Assembly: GCA_946811185.2 (NCBI GenBank)
Contig: OX328101.1
Span: forward strand, 21,684,122 to 21,748,121
Direction of reading: 5' to 3'
DNA from: Hippopus hippopus
Taxonomy: Eukaryota > Mollusca > Bivalvia > Cardiida > Cardiidae
DNA: 64,000 nucleotides
Position 1 is the first letter of the stretch. Every line of letters starts with the position of its first letter. The translations under genes were made by a program, and so were the position numbers. The notes under the pieces were generated by a model. It did no database searches. It saw only the letters and a list, made by a program, of their open reading frames with translations, and was not told where the DNA came from. This document shows positions 32,401 through 41,026 of this stretch, in pieces.

Positions 32401-34835
32401 TGCCAGCATTTTCTCCTTTTCCTACAATATTTTCAAAAGGCTTTCACATTAGGGTAGTCTAAACGCAGTACTGTTATGTAAAAAGTGACCGTTTACAAAA
32501 ATTTGACCAAAATATTTCATAATCAGCAAAAAAAAAAAACAAATCAGCTTCAGAATTCTACTCTGAAGGGAATTTCCGACGAATATGTCCAATCAAAATT
32601 AACACAAGGGGGACTTTGTCACTTTCAAATTTATTTGAGAATTAGTCTTAAAACATCTGTCTGATTTGTTTTGAAAATGTCCCTTCTTTCTGCACATCAC
32701 CTCTCAGAATAATATGTGGCAGTAGACTGAAGCATACCTACGTCCTCCACTAATAAGATATAACAAAGTAATAATACTAAATGTACAACTGTGACATTTA
32801 ACAATCGTATAGTTGAATGACAGCTTTGGAAAGTACTTATGGAAAGGCAGATAAGGGGTGTGAAAAGCAATGGTTCCTTTTCCAACACTTCCCTCCGTTG
32901 AAAAATTATTTTCTTCCTTTCCTTCAAATGTCTGTCCGCAACGTACTTTGTAACACTTTTTGGAGGGCCTCAACATACACTACCCTACACAGCAATGGGT
33001 TACACATAGACAAACAATTGCAATCATTTTGGATCAAGATCACTATGCATGGCAGGGTCCAAAAAATTTCAGAATTCTTACTTGTCCTCCTGCCATTTTG
33101 CACTCGTCCTACAGTTAGACAAAGAAGGAAAATCCACTTGCCCTCACCAAATTTTTACTAGTAAGGACAAGCGGACGAGTGGATTCTTTGGACCCTGCAT
33201 GGATCACAGTGCAGTCTGATATTGATCTGTACTGTCTGATATCCAATTCATTGCATAAGCAAATAAGTAATATCACCAGTACCACTATACCAGCATGACT
33301 GTACCAGTTACTTCTTTTGATGCCCTTTATTTCTGCAAGTTTATAGTCCCACTTGTCCCCTCTGAGAATAACCTTCAGCAGAACTATTCTGTATACAACC
33401 ACAAAAGGCAAAACACTCGGTCAATTCTTCTACCTTTTACACTAAATGCTTCCTTCACTGATAAGGGTACACCAAGAAATGGTTGGTTTGTCTCGGAATA
33501 TTTCTCAGCATCGGGATTCTGATCTAATTGTACATCCAGGTTCTTTGCTTCCTGTAGAGCCTCGGCGTATCTGTCTTTAACGATGGCATTTATCTGATTA
33601 TTGACAGCTTTCGCACGTTCAATATGTGCTTTCATCACATCTTCTGCCCTTAGCTGTAGAACATGAAAAAGAAATTCACCTTTTACCACATAATCTAAAG
33701 TTCAAACAACCCTGACAAAAAAAAAAGCTTTTGGAAACATTAAGGGAAAAGAAGAAAATGCTGGTAACCAGCATTTTCTCCTTTTTCCACAATGCTATCT
33801 ACCCTATCAAAGACAAGTGCCATCATTTCAGCCATCTCTAATTTGTTGTATACAAACACTTTCACATTAGACTACTGTAAAATTTTGTCATCTGGTAAAG
33901 AGTAAACCCTTACCACACGATCACGACTTTTAACAACCCTATGGAAGAAGGCCTCTGAAAACATTGTGGGAAAAGGAGAAAATGCTTGTAAGAAGCATTT
34001 TCTCCTTTTCCCACAGTGCTTTCTATCCTATAAAATCATAAACCAAAATGAAAGAAATCCACAAGCTGGTTATGTCATCATATCATATTTGGGACTGTAT
34101 TTGTCACTTGTCACAGTTTAGATACATGTAAGATTTTTTTCATTGTCTTATTATATCTGCATGTGACACAAAATAAAATACAATGGTCATACTGCAGATG
34201 TTTTCAGTTTAAATAAGTCTAAAATTTTGCTGTCTGGTATGTTGCAATGTGATATGAAACAGCTGAAAATGTCTGGGTTTTTTTTTGCGACACTCTGAGG
34301 GAAAACAACAAACTGAAGAATTCATATTTCAGACAAGTTTTGTCTTCCTTTGTTTGTTTGTATTGGAGTTTAACACTGTTAACAGCTTAGGTCATACTAT
34401 GGCTGCCAGTGCATGTCAAATGTATTTTCTGGCTTTCTCACACTAGTAGTAAGACAACTTTCTTTCCAAGCCACAGACTACTTTCTCACATGCATCAGAG
34501 GTGAGAGGTGAAAAATTGCCCAATAGAAAATTTGCGGATTGCCGCAACTGGGTACTGCATAAGTGGAAATTTTTGTGTCGTGGAAATTTTTGTGATTTTG
34601 AGAATTTGAAAGTTTCAGTGCTTCAGGTGACTTGCTGACCTACCTCCCTTGCTCTTATTTTCTGTGCAATACTGACAGCACTTTGAAGCAGCAGTTCATT
34701 CTGGACTGTTGACACTTTAGTTGATGAGGAATCATAAATCAACCCAAATATGCCGTTTACTAATGGAGTCAAGATTTTACTCATCAGTGTCAGAAACAGC
34801 CTCACACAAGTAATAATAAATTTCATCATCTTCAT
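25880..34835 (-). CDS. FAAH2-like: Fatty-acid amide hydrolase 2-like amidase (complete, 7 exons)
   Basis: Serine hydrolase of the amidase-signature family; relatives cleave fatty-acid amides such as anandamide or oleamide at membranes. Exons in transcript order: 34644-34835, 33434-33653, 31999-32208, 30768-30887, 28366-28517, 27659-27757, 25880-26461. The joins keep frame (total 1,575 nt, 524 aa) and all use GT-AG. Residues 6-34 form a hydrophobic N-terminal anchor. The triad is visible: Lys131 (GVPLSVKEAF), Ser206 (GRTVGGSSGG) and Ser230 (GIGSDIGGSIR), the same numbering I recall for human FAAH2. Length also matches (about 530 aa). The Met was chosen because it precedes the anchor and NELLLQSA, the usual FAAH2 start region. 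Introns hold many family A copies, one Tc1 element, SINEs and two family B copies. The gene is head to head with the A20-like gene. Lipid substrate not determinable. Confidence 0.93.
26570..26712. repeat. Family A relic in the last FAAH2-like intron
   Basis: AAAACATTTAGGGAAAAGAC and CCCTTTTTCCACAAAGTCTTC are decayed hairpin strands. Confidence 0.5.
26824..27097 (-). repeat. Family B copy (FAAH2-like intron)
   Basis: GAGCCATGCTCTGGGGAAAG ... CACAGAGCATGGCTC; hairpin 27011-27046. Confidence 0.88.
27306..27564 (+). repeat. Family B copy, opposite orientation
   Basis: GAGCCATGCTCTGTGAAAAG ... CCAGAGCATGGCTC. With the previous copy it forms a potential ~750-bp inverted pair inside the intron. 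Confidence 0.88.
27659..27757 (-). CDS. FAAH2-like: FAAH2-like exon 6
   Basis: 33 codons, phase 0 at both ends: VDVSKLTIYNVVDDAGSLLV, then SEVDPQLKQS. Acceptor TTCCAG, donor GTACAT. Aligns by eye with the FAAH2 segment after the signature domain. Confidence 0.88.
27808..28037 (-). repeat. Family A copy
   Basis: Ends GTAAAGGGTTA; hairpin tip decayed (GCTAGTAATCAAC). Starts ~50 bp from FAAH2-like exon 6. Confidence 0.78.
28060..28130 (+). repeat. Family C palindrome
   Basis: ATCAAGATCAGACTGCAAAG / TGCAGTCTAATCTTGGATC. Confidence 0.65.
28215..28318 (-). repeat. Family A right half
   Basis: GGTTACCAACATGTTCTCTT to ATGGTAAAGGATA; ends ~48 bp from exon 5. Confidence 0.7.
28366..28517 (-). CDS. 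FAAH2-like: FAAH2-like exon 5
   Basis: Encodes LVPNEGQFP, then STGPMCRYVEDLRPSLQVMA, a typical FAAH2 block. Two in-frame donors are possible: GTAGCT after ...DLTKK (used here; linker length fits FAAH2) or GTAGAC 24 bp earlier after ...PNQQ. Both keep phase 0, so this could be an alternative 5' splice site. Confidence 0.85.
28958..29157 (+). pseudogene. Tc1-like transposase, N-terminal HTH part
   Basis: MWRAIGMVEQGTTHHEVDVA then LGVHLTIITRAW is the paired-like HTH typical of Tc1 transposases. The frame ends at TGA near 29156; the expected continuation (STATHLRND...) is in another frame. Confidence 0.8.
29233..29890 (+). pseudogene. Tc1-like transposase, DDE catalytic part (frameshifted)
   Basis: Contains RHVLFTDESRFCLDF (first Asp), GGSAMVWGGISWDGRT and FILMDDNTRHHRARL (second Asp; usual motif QQDNARPH). 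After WPGRSPNL at about 29747 a one-base deletion shifts the frame. The third acidic residue (NPIEYMWNEL) is readable only in another frame. Probably inactive. Confidence 0.88.
30228..30374 (-). repeat. Family A copy, internally deleted (147 bp)
   Basis: TTAACTCTTTACCAC then directly AGGGTAGAGAACTTTGTGGG; TTAA at 30371-30374. One arm is almost wholly lost. Confidence 0.85.
30400..30535 (-). repeat. Family A fragment
   Basis: Hairpin remnants around 30425-30475; TTAA 30532-30535 shared with the next copy. Confidence 0.6.
30532..30757 (+). repeat. Family A copy abutting the FAAH2-like exon 4 donor
   Basis: TTAACCCTTTACTAAACAAT start. The terminal TTAA (30754-30757) lies 10 bp inside the intron from the exon 4 splice donor. 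Confidence 0.85.
30768..30887 (-). CDS. FAAH2-like: FAAH2-like exon 4 (nucleophile Ser230)
   Basis: Acceptor CTACAG, donor GTATGG, phase 1 at both ends. Encodes the core amidase signature GIGSDIGGSIRMPAFFNG with the nucleophilic serine. The TTAA end of a family A copy lies about 10 bp into the intron behind the donor (30754-30757). Confidence 0.93.
30950..31235 (+). mobile_element. SINE S2 copy (FAAH2-like intron 3)
   Basis: tRNA-like head AGCTCAGTTGGTAGCGAACA ... GATTCGATCCCCTGC, body GAGGATTGATGATAGTCATT and GTGGGAAAGCAGCCAGTGAC, tail GCGTTGAAAACAG. Confidence 0.85.
31245..31355 (+). repeat. Family A copy with large internal deletion
   Basis: Left arm and one hairpin strand, then a jump to GGTAATGAGTTAA; 110 bp in all. 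Confidence 0.75.
31356..31998. other. Intron 3 of the FAAH2-like gene, no recognised repeat
   Basis: Scattered matches to the S3 tail (GTCCTGTATCTAGCACTATC near 31750) suggest an old SINE; otherwise nothing. Confidence 0.4.
31999..32208 (-). CDS. FAAH2-like: FAAH2-like exon 3 (catalytic Ser206)
   Basis: Acceptor TCTTAG; phase 1 at both ends, exactly 70 codons' worth. Contains GMPNTGGLVSRKN, ITNVSELCMWYES and the start of the amidase signature GRTVGGSSG. Donor GTAAGC. Confidence 0.93.
32264..32486 (-). repeat. Family A copy (FAAH2-like intron 2)
   Basis: TCTTTACCAGACAGCAAACT start; hairpin tip GGTTGCC; starts ~55 bp upstream of the exon 3 acceptor. Confidence 0.83.
33046..33206. repeat. Palindromic MITE with ATGCAGGGTCCAAAG-type ends
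   Basis: ATGCATGGCAGGGTCCAAAA at left, TTTGGACCCTGCAT at right; inner CTTGTCCTCCTGCC partly pairs with GGACAAGCGG. Confidence 0.7.
33207..33245. repeat. Family C half palindrome
   Basis: AGTGCAGTCTGATATTGATC only. Confidence 0.45.
33434..33653 (-). CDS. FAAH2-like: FAAH2-like exon 2 (catalytic Lys131)
   Basis: Acceptor CTACAG before LRAEDVMKAH; donor GTAGAA after ...AFSVK plus one base (phase 1). Contains QPFLGVPLSVKEAF with the catalytic lysine. A family A copy begins only about 23 bp upstream of the acceptor, in the intron. Confidence 0.92.
33678..33905 (+). repeat. Family A copy next to the FAAH2-like exon 2 acceptor
   Basis: Starts ~23 bp upstream (minus-strand sense) of the acceptor; hairpin centred ~33768; ends GGTAAAGAGTAAA. 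Confidence 0.85.
33903..34050 (+). repeat. Family A copy, abutting the previous one
   Basis: Tip AAATGCTTGTAAGAAGCATT with paired changes; the right arm is displaced (34165-34243). Confidence 0.8.
34165..34243 (+). repeat. Displaced family A right arm
   Basis: CTGCAGATGTTTTCAGTTTA, then AAGTCTAAAATTTTGCTGTC. Probably belongs to the copy at 33903, separated by ~115 bp of inserted sequence. Confidence 0.6.
34345..34570 (-). mobile_element. SINE S1 copy, inverted (FAAH2-like intron 1)
   Basis: The reverse complement matches the S1 body (TTGGAAAGAAAGTTGTC, GAGAAAGCCAGAAAATAC) and its AGTGTTAAACTCC tail. Confidence 0.78.
34644..34835 (-). CDS. FAAH2-like: FAAH2-like exon 1 (membrane anchor)
   Basis: 64 codons from ATG to ...IRARE, followed by donor GTAGGT; phase 0. 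Encodes the hydrophobic N-terminal helix and the start of the amidase fold (NELLLQSAVSIAQKIRA). A 5' untranslated exon may lie further upstream. Confidence 0.85.
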
Positions 34836-34853
34836 GGACTGGCTCTACGAACT

Positions 34854-34894
34854 GGAAAAATAAAAAGCAAACTAGAAAAATAAAAAGCAAACTA
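34854..34894 (+). repeat. 19-bp tandem duplication upstream of FAAH2-like exon 1
   Basis: GAAAAATAAAAAGCAAACT occurs twice in a row. Confidence 0.8.
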
Positions 34895-34900
34895 CACCAT

Positions 34901-35128
34901 CAACTCTTTATCACACATTCCCGAGTTTTAACAACCCTGAGGAAGAAGGCTTTTAAAAACATTGAGGGAAAAAGAGAAAATGGTGGAAACCAGCATTTTC
35001 TCCTTTTCCCACAATGTTTTCTCCTTTTTCTGATACAAATAATATCATATGGGCAACATTATATTTGTTGTCTGCATCACTTTGAATTTGGATTAGTCAA
35101 GCATTTTGTCGTCTAGTAAAATAGTTAA
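34901..35128 (+). repeat. Family A copy upstream of FAAH2-like
   Basis: CAACTCTTTATCACACATTC start 66 bp from the start codon; TTAA 35125-35128. Confidence 0.85.
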
Positions 35129-35195
35129 CACAAGCTACTGTTGACCTTACAGTGCCTTATACATGTACCAGTATTTATAACTTAATTATAACATA

Positions 35196-35417
35196 CAAAA
35201 AGCAAAATTTTAGACATATCAAAACTGAAAGAATCTGCAAGCAATAAAACAAATGTGAAACAAAAATTGAAATTTGTTTTGAGTCTAAGACAAAAAACAT
35301 TGTGGTAAAAAAAGGAGAAAATGCTGGTTACCAGCATTTTCTCCTTTACCCACAGTGTTTTCAAAAGGTGTCTTTCTCAGGGTTATTTAAACTTGGGATT
35401 GTGTGGTTAAGAGTTAA
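35196..35417 (-). repeat. Family A copy
   Basis: Hairpin with GGTTACC axis; TTAA 35414-35417. Confidence 0.85.
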
Positions 35418-35484
35418 ACAATAACAGTAACTGCACTGTTGCATAATTAATCGGTAACAGTTACAGTACAAGTATGAACCATGC

Positions 35485-35790
35485 CGAGCCCCAGTAGCTC
35501 AGTCGGTAGCGTGCAGGACTTGAGAACAGAGGGATTGTGGTTTCGATACCTTGCACTGCTAATTTCTGTCCGAGGATTGATGATAGTCCTTGCAACAGGA
35601 TTCATTCCTCTCCCACCGCTGACCATTGTCTCAATGATGGCTATGTGGGAAAGCAGCCAGTGGCATGCAAAGAAAATTGTGCAAAGTACTGGTAAAAGAG
35701 ACTCCAGGAAAACACTGATAGGTGCACTGGCCTCCATGATATAACTGAAATAATGTTGAAAACGGCGTTAGACACCATACAATCAATCAA
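35485..35790 (+). mobile_element. SINE S2 copy
   Basis: AGTAGCTCAGTCGGTAGCGT head, GGTTTCGATACC B box, full S2 body, tail AACGGCGTTAGACACCATAC. Confidence 0.87.
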
Positions 35791-35802
35791 TCAACACATC
35801 TA

Positions 35803-36026
35803 CCCTTTACCACACAATCCCAAGTCTTAACAATCCTAACTGAAGAAGGCTTTTGAAAAACATTGCAAGGAAAAGGATAAAATGCTGGTAACAAGTATTA
35901 TCTCCTTTTCCCAAAACATTTTCTACCCTTTAACAAACAAATCTCATCCTATGAGCCACAATTAATTTGTTGTCTTGTAAAACATGCAAAACTATTCCAA
36001 GGCTTTTTTGCTTGGTAATGAGTTAA
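35803..36026 (+). repeat. Family A copy
   Basis: CCCTTTACCACACAATCCCA start; TTAA 36023-36026; right arm decayed. Confidence 0.82.
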
Positions 36027-36097
36027 GAAACCTTGTCTGGGATGATACATTAATAAATGTCTAATAAAGACTAGTTCATACTTTGTCAAAAGAACTT

Positions 36098-36350
36098 TAT
36101 AACCCTCTACCAAACAGTCATAAGTTAACTCTATCAAGCGACAAAATTTTAGACTTGTCCATATTTAAAGCATTGGCAAAATACAAATTAAATGTGGCTC
36201 AAGTGAGGAGATTTGTCTTCAAAATAGTAGCAAACATTGTGAGGACTGGAGAAAACACTTGATATAAGCATTTTCTCCTTTTCCCACAGTATTTCCTAAA
36301 GCTTTTTTACCAAGGTCGTTGAAACACTGGATTGTTTCTGAAGAGTAAAA
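36098..36350 (-). repeat. Family A copy inserted into a forward fragment
   Basis: A forward left-arm stub (36098-36124) ends at TTAA 36125-36128, where an inverted copy begins (TTAACTCTATCAAGCGAC). Confidence 0.72.
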
Positions 36351-36717
36351 CAACACTGAGGAAGAAGGCTTTTAGAGGTGGCTATTTACATGTACTTTCC
36401 ATGCTGTAAATTCAAGTTCCTTGTATAATGCAGATATATACAGCTGGATATTTTTTTTCTTCTTTGTTTGCTTTAGTATGTCCAATGAAAAGGTGCAATT
36501 TCAGACATAATGTGAGACTGAAGATCATTTTTGTGATCGGTACCTGTTTATTTTTATTACAGAAAATATGACATCATCTGACACATCATACTAATTTGAA
36601 TACCAATAAAATGAGGTTTCACTTGGTTGGAATGGCTTTGTGTTGGCAACATTCAGTTACACACGGGGCAGTATTTTGGGGTGATAGTTATTTCCATTTT
36701 AAATGATTTTCTTTTAA

Positions 36718-37195
36718 CTTATCATCACTACCAGTTGCACCTATGGGTGACGCCCCAGTTGGCCGTTAGCTATGTTATGGGGCATGGTGCATGATACAGG
36801 AGGAAACCCATCCTAAGTTATGCCTGGCTAGTTAACATGCTCGGTGAATAGCACCATCACACTATACCTCAGTTTAACCCTTAAAGCGCCTGTCACAGCT
36901 TTATTTACCTTTACAGCAAGTGTAGAACAAGACCAGACTGCACAAAATCTGCAGTCTGATCGTTGATCTACATTGTCCTCTTTGCTTGGCTTGATATTGC
37001 AGTTATTCGGGTCTCATATCTAGGCTGAAAATGTCCATTTGGCATTATTCGACACATTAAAAGTTAACATCTAATCAAAAAGGCTAATTTTAAATAACCA
37101 GCCATTTGGTTCAAACCCACACTTTCACATGGCCAGAGTACAAATCCTATGCTCTATCACTTGAGTTATCAAGTACACCAAAACTTAAATAAGAT
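36718..37195 (-). mobile_element. SINE S3 copy split by a family C element
   Basis: Matches 13295-13600: GTTGCACCTATGGGTGACGC, AACCCATCCTAAGTTATGCC, and after the interruption AACCAGCCATTTGGTTCAAA. Confidence 0.75.
36874..37067 (+). repeat. Family C copy inserted in SINE S3
   Basis: TTAA at 36874-36877 and 37064-37067; palindrome 36905-36975. The host SINE reads through when it is removed. Confidence 0.82.
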
Positions 37196-37829
37196 GTTTA
37201 CTATCACAAGAAGTAACTGTTTTCAACAACTTAACTGAGCAGTTTTAAGTCAATTCTCCTCAGTTTTTGAAACATGATGAAATCATGAAAGGGACGGATG
37301 AGCGTCATAGCGGCCATTTGCCCTCTCCTGACAGCAGCATCAAAAGCATGCTGGCACCAAAATACCAGAATAGCAAAGATAAATTATGCATTTGGTCCCT
37401 TCTATTAATTTATATGCACCTCTGAGGACTGATTAGGAATTGTTCTAAAACACATTAAATCATAAAACATCTGAAAATATTGAGTCTCTTTATTAAAAGG
37501 ATTGGAAACTTTTTCTTTCAGTAGTAGCAAATGTTCTGAAAAAATTATTTAGTCGTAAGTGACTGAACCGAAAAGGTCACGAAATTCTCAGATCTATTTA
37601 CAGACCGGAATCCGGTCACATTATTCCAGTATGTTCACATAAATTTTTGGCTTCAACACTATGCTACATGTCAAAAACTTTTCAGGATTAAAATAATATG
37701 TTTGACAGAGAATTTAATTAGGACACGTATCAGGTTGAAAAATGTAGCAAGACACTTGTCACTAAAACAAATCTTTCTTTTGGAAACATGCATAACTTCC
37801 ATAAGGTCTTGTTTTTGTTGATTTACAGA
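37196..37829. other. Intergenic, no gene or repeat recognised
   Basis: Between FAAH2-like and A20-like; no ORF or hairpin family. Confidence 0.45.
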
Positions 37830-38285
37830 TGTTTCGGTAACAGATGAGTTCAGTAAATTAGACTGAAAGAGTAAATCAATTGGATGTTTTGGTAACAAGG
37901 TGATCATATAGTTTTTATGCACCGTGACATTTTTCACTCCCAATATGTGATTTTGTTCTGTTAAAATGTTTATTCTACAGAAAATATTTCAGCATTTCTC
38001 TGAAACTTGAGGATTGATTAAGAGGAGAAACAACAGGTACATGCCTAGGATAACATATTCATTACCTCAGTTATGAATGAAATTCGAAAATAAGTAAAAC
38101 ATGGCAGGTGAAATGTAACAAAAATATTATTCATGAAAACTTGTGAATAGCCGTGTAATGGATGTGAAAAACGTAACAGTACATAATGACTAAACATTTG
38201 CCTTGTTACTAAAACATCCAGTCTATTTACTCTTTAAGTCCAATTTACTGAACTCGTCTGTTAGTGTTACTGAAACATCTGTTAC
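37830..38285. repeat. Inverted repeat with ~110-bp arms
   Basis: GAGTTCAGTAAATTAGACTG ... GGATGTTTTGGTAACAAGG at 37830-37940 has an inverted partner CCTTGTTACTAAAACATCC ... TTTACTGAACTCGTCTGTT at 38160-38285; 220-bp spacer. Confidence 0.75.
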
Positions 38286-38853
38286 CCTTTTTGTTGCATT
38301 TTGTAAATTAACAGCAGTGACACCATTGTTTATATTCAAGTAAGCGGTTCACACAAAACGGTGACAGAAATCCCTTTAAATTTCGCATGAAAACTCAGAT
38401 ATTATTTCGGGTTCGTAACTTAACACCAAGTTACGGATACTACCGTATGAGATAATCTATCCGAAAGGCGTGTCCGAAAGCAATGCAACTACAACAACCA
38501 TTCACCATTTATACTCTTGTAAGTCTCCAGTACAAAGTATGTCAAAGTAAATAAAAAAAATTAGTTGAATTTTACCAAATCTTCTGTCAATTTGAACTAG
38601 TTACACTCAACTTGCTTGTTTCTCAACACAAACTAATCAATTTTTTTTCTCAAAAATATAAATTCAGTAGGCCTTAGTCGGACTTGGTCAGACCGAGTTA
38701 TTCCGAAAGAGTTACCGTGACAACTCGGGCGATTCCGTATCTGCTTCTAGCGGATCACCCGAGGTTTACCGAATGACTTTAGTGGGGAACACTCGTCAAA
38801 ACTCGACCTATTCCGTACCTGGGTGAATGGGTTGGTTACCTAATTACCATTCT

Positions 38854-38905
38854 ATTGGATATGATTCGTATATAAGGCAGGGACCGCTGAATTTGGGAAA
38901 TCCCC
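38854..38905 (+). promoter_or_regulatory. Possible core promoter with kB site, intergenic between FAAH2-like and A20-like
   Basis: Within 52 bp lie an inverted CCAAT box (ATTGG, 38854-38858), TATATAAG (38869-38876) and GGGAAATCCCC (38895-38905), which fits the kB consensus GGGRNWYYCC. The cluster lies about 2 kb upstream of the A20-like start codon, in a stretch free of family A copies. Vertebrate A20 is NF-kB-induced, so this would fit a feedback loop. A TSS here requires a 5' noncoding exon spliced to 40854. Site chemistry is seen; function is inferred. Confidence 0.4.
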
Positions 38906-39199
38906 TTACAAATTACCACCTGAAAAGCCCACTATTAATATTAATTACGTGTTTGAACTTTCGAAAAATATATACTATACATTTATGCTATGTTGGAATT
39001 TTGGTTTTTTGACGAGATCCTGGGATTTACTCTGTACACTAAGTATTTTTTTTTTCTGAATTTATCTGTAATCTGAGTTTTAGCGTGTTTCTGTTTTCAT
39101 TCAAAGTCCCCCACTCCCAGGAAGTAAATTTACTATTAAGGCCTTTTAAGCGCCGAGAAGATCCAGCGCATATGCATTCAGTCTGGAAATAAGCCACAA

Positions 39200-39350
39200 T
39201 TTATTGCGCTGTCAACGTTTTTTTTTTTCCCAGAATATCTCAGCAAAGTAGGCGGTGTAGATCAAAGATCAGGCTGCACCTTCTACACTGATCTTGATCT
39301 ACCCTGGTTAAAAGGTAATAAATTTGTGAAATGCGCTTTAAGGATTATAC
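39200..39350 (+). repeat. Family C copy
   Basis: AGATCAAAGATCAGGCTGCA with inverse ACTGATCTTGATCTACCC at 39255-39305. Confidence 0.65.
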
Positions 39351-39427
39351 AAGGTAAATTCTGTCATACACATGTAGTTCCAATATACCCATTGTTGAAT
39401 ACTGAACTCCTTATTTTCCTCACAACA

Positions 39428-39770
39428 AAATGTTACACAGGTCCAAATTTAAAGCATTTGACAATGATAAATCTTAAAACATGGAATGTACAGTTGAAAG
39501 GGTAGAAAACATAATGAGAAAAGAGAAAATGCTGAGTACCAGTATTTTCTCCTTTTTCCTCAATGTTTTCATAAGCCGTCTTCTCCAAGGTTGTTAGAAT
39601 TCTGGATAATTCAGGTTTAATAAATCTACACTAAAGCTGACTGAAATAATGTATATATTTGTCTTTGATAGGACAGTACACATTGTTGGAAAAGGAAAAA
39701 ATCCTGGTTCCCAATTTTTTTTACATTTCGAAATTCCACATTTTCAAAAGCTGTGTCTTGGGGCCATAAT
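39428..39770 (-). repeat. Two family A copies in tandem, both diverged
   Basis: 39428-39628 (hairpin CTGAGTACCAG) and 39640-39770 (only hairpin strands). Confidence 0.7.
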
Positions 39771-39874
39771 CATAAGTTTCTGCAGATAATTTTGAAAATC
39801 ATCTCTGTCAAATATGGATAATTAATCAAAGTAAATAAGGTTTTGAAGATCTACATGAAAACAAAGAATCTTTT

Positions 39875-40072
39875 TTTGACAAACCATATGAAAGAAGCCT
39901 TTTGAAAACATTACGGGAAAAGGAGAAAATGTTGATTACCAGCATTTTTCCCTTTTCCCACAATGTTTTTTTACTGTATCAAGTTCTGCCATTTGAGCCA
40001 CCTTTAAATTGTTTTCTGCAAGTGCTTTCAATTTGGACAAGTCTAAAATTTTGTTGTTAGGTAAAGAGTTAG
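39875..40072 (+). repeat. Family A copy
   Basis: CTTTTGAAAACATTACGGGA hairpin; right arm intact to GGTAAAGAGTTAG. Confidence 0.82.
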
Positions 40073-40375
40073 GTCAAACAATACAACAATATTTTATAGT
40101 TGTGTATATTCAGTGATCATATCTTTAGGTAAAAAGCTGATACAGAGATTAACAAAATTTGATTGATGTTACAACAAGCTTTTTGAAACAGTTACGGTAC
40201 TGTTGAAAAAGAATCTCTTGTATGAATTTTTTCTTCCTATTTTTGGGGTTGGTCCCTCTTTGATCACTGAAATTTGGAAACTGAGTATGACTTGATAGTT
40301 AAAATACTAATACATTTGAAAACACTGTGAAAAGAGTGAATAGGGTTAAAAAATTTATCAGGAGGCGATAATGAG

Positions 40376-40762
40376 TAAACGCTTTACCAAACAGTCATTA
40401 GTTCTAATGATCATGAGGTAGGAGGCTTTTGAAAAACATTGTTGGAAAAGGAGAAAATGCTCGTAACCTGCATCTTCTTCCTTCCCAAAATGATTTCTAT
40501 AGTTAAATAGACAAATGCTATCATTTGAGCTACATTTGATTTCTTGTTGGCAAATGCCTTTTATCAAAACAATGTGATGTTTTATTATGACCCTGAAAAG
40601 GAAGACTTTCGAAATTATTGTGGGAACAGAAGAAACCAGCATTGCCTCCATTTCCAAAAATGGTCTGTAAAAGATAACTTATATCGTTGGAGCCATAGTG
40701 TCATCAGCAAATGCTTTCAAATCAGACCAGTCTAAATTTTTTATAACTGATAAAGTTTATAC
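40376..40762 (+). repeat. Two family A copies upstream of A20-like exon 1
   Basis: 40376-40555 and 40565-40762, both with decayed hairpins; the second ends about 90 bp before the acceptor. Confidence 0.7.
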
Positions 40763-40889
40763 ATTGATCTATCTATTTATCATAGTAAGAGTGCTCGTAA
40801 ATTTGATAATTAGTGATATTGTATTAATCATTTTACTTTTCAACTTTTTTCAGATATTTGAAAAGCTATTGAAATCTATCACATGTAAA

Positions 40890-41026
40890 ATGGATCAAGC
40901 ATCTGGTCGCTGTACATTTTTTGATCGACCAGAAAAAGCAAGCAACAGAATTTTTCAGAGGCTGAGAGAAGCAGTTATCGAGGATGCAAAGCCAAAAGGA
41001 AAAGAAAGTGACATCATCAAAATGTG
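40890..41026 (+). CDS. TNFAIP3-like: A20-like exon 1 (first coding exon)
   Basis: 45 codons plus two bases: MDQASGRCTFFDRPEKASNR to ...SDIIKM. Preceded by a good acceptor (TTTTTTCAG at 40845-40853), so 40854-40889 is 5'UTR and at least one upstream noncoding exon is expected. Donor GTAGAT. Confidence 0.75.
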
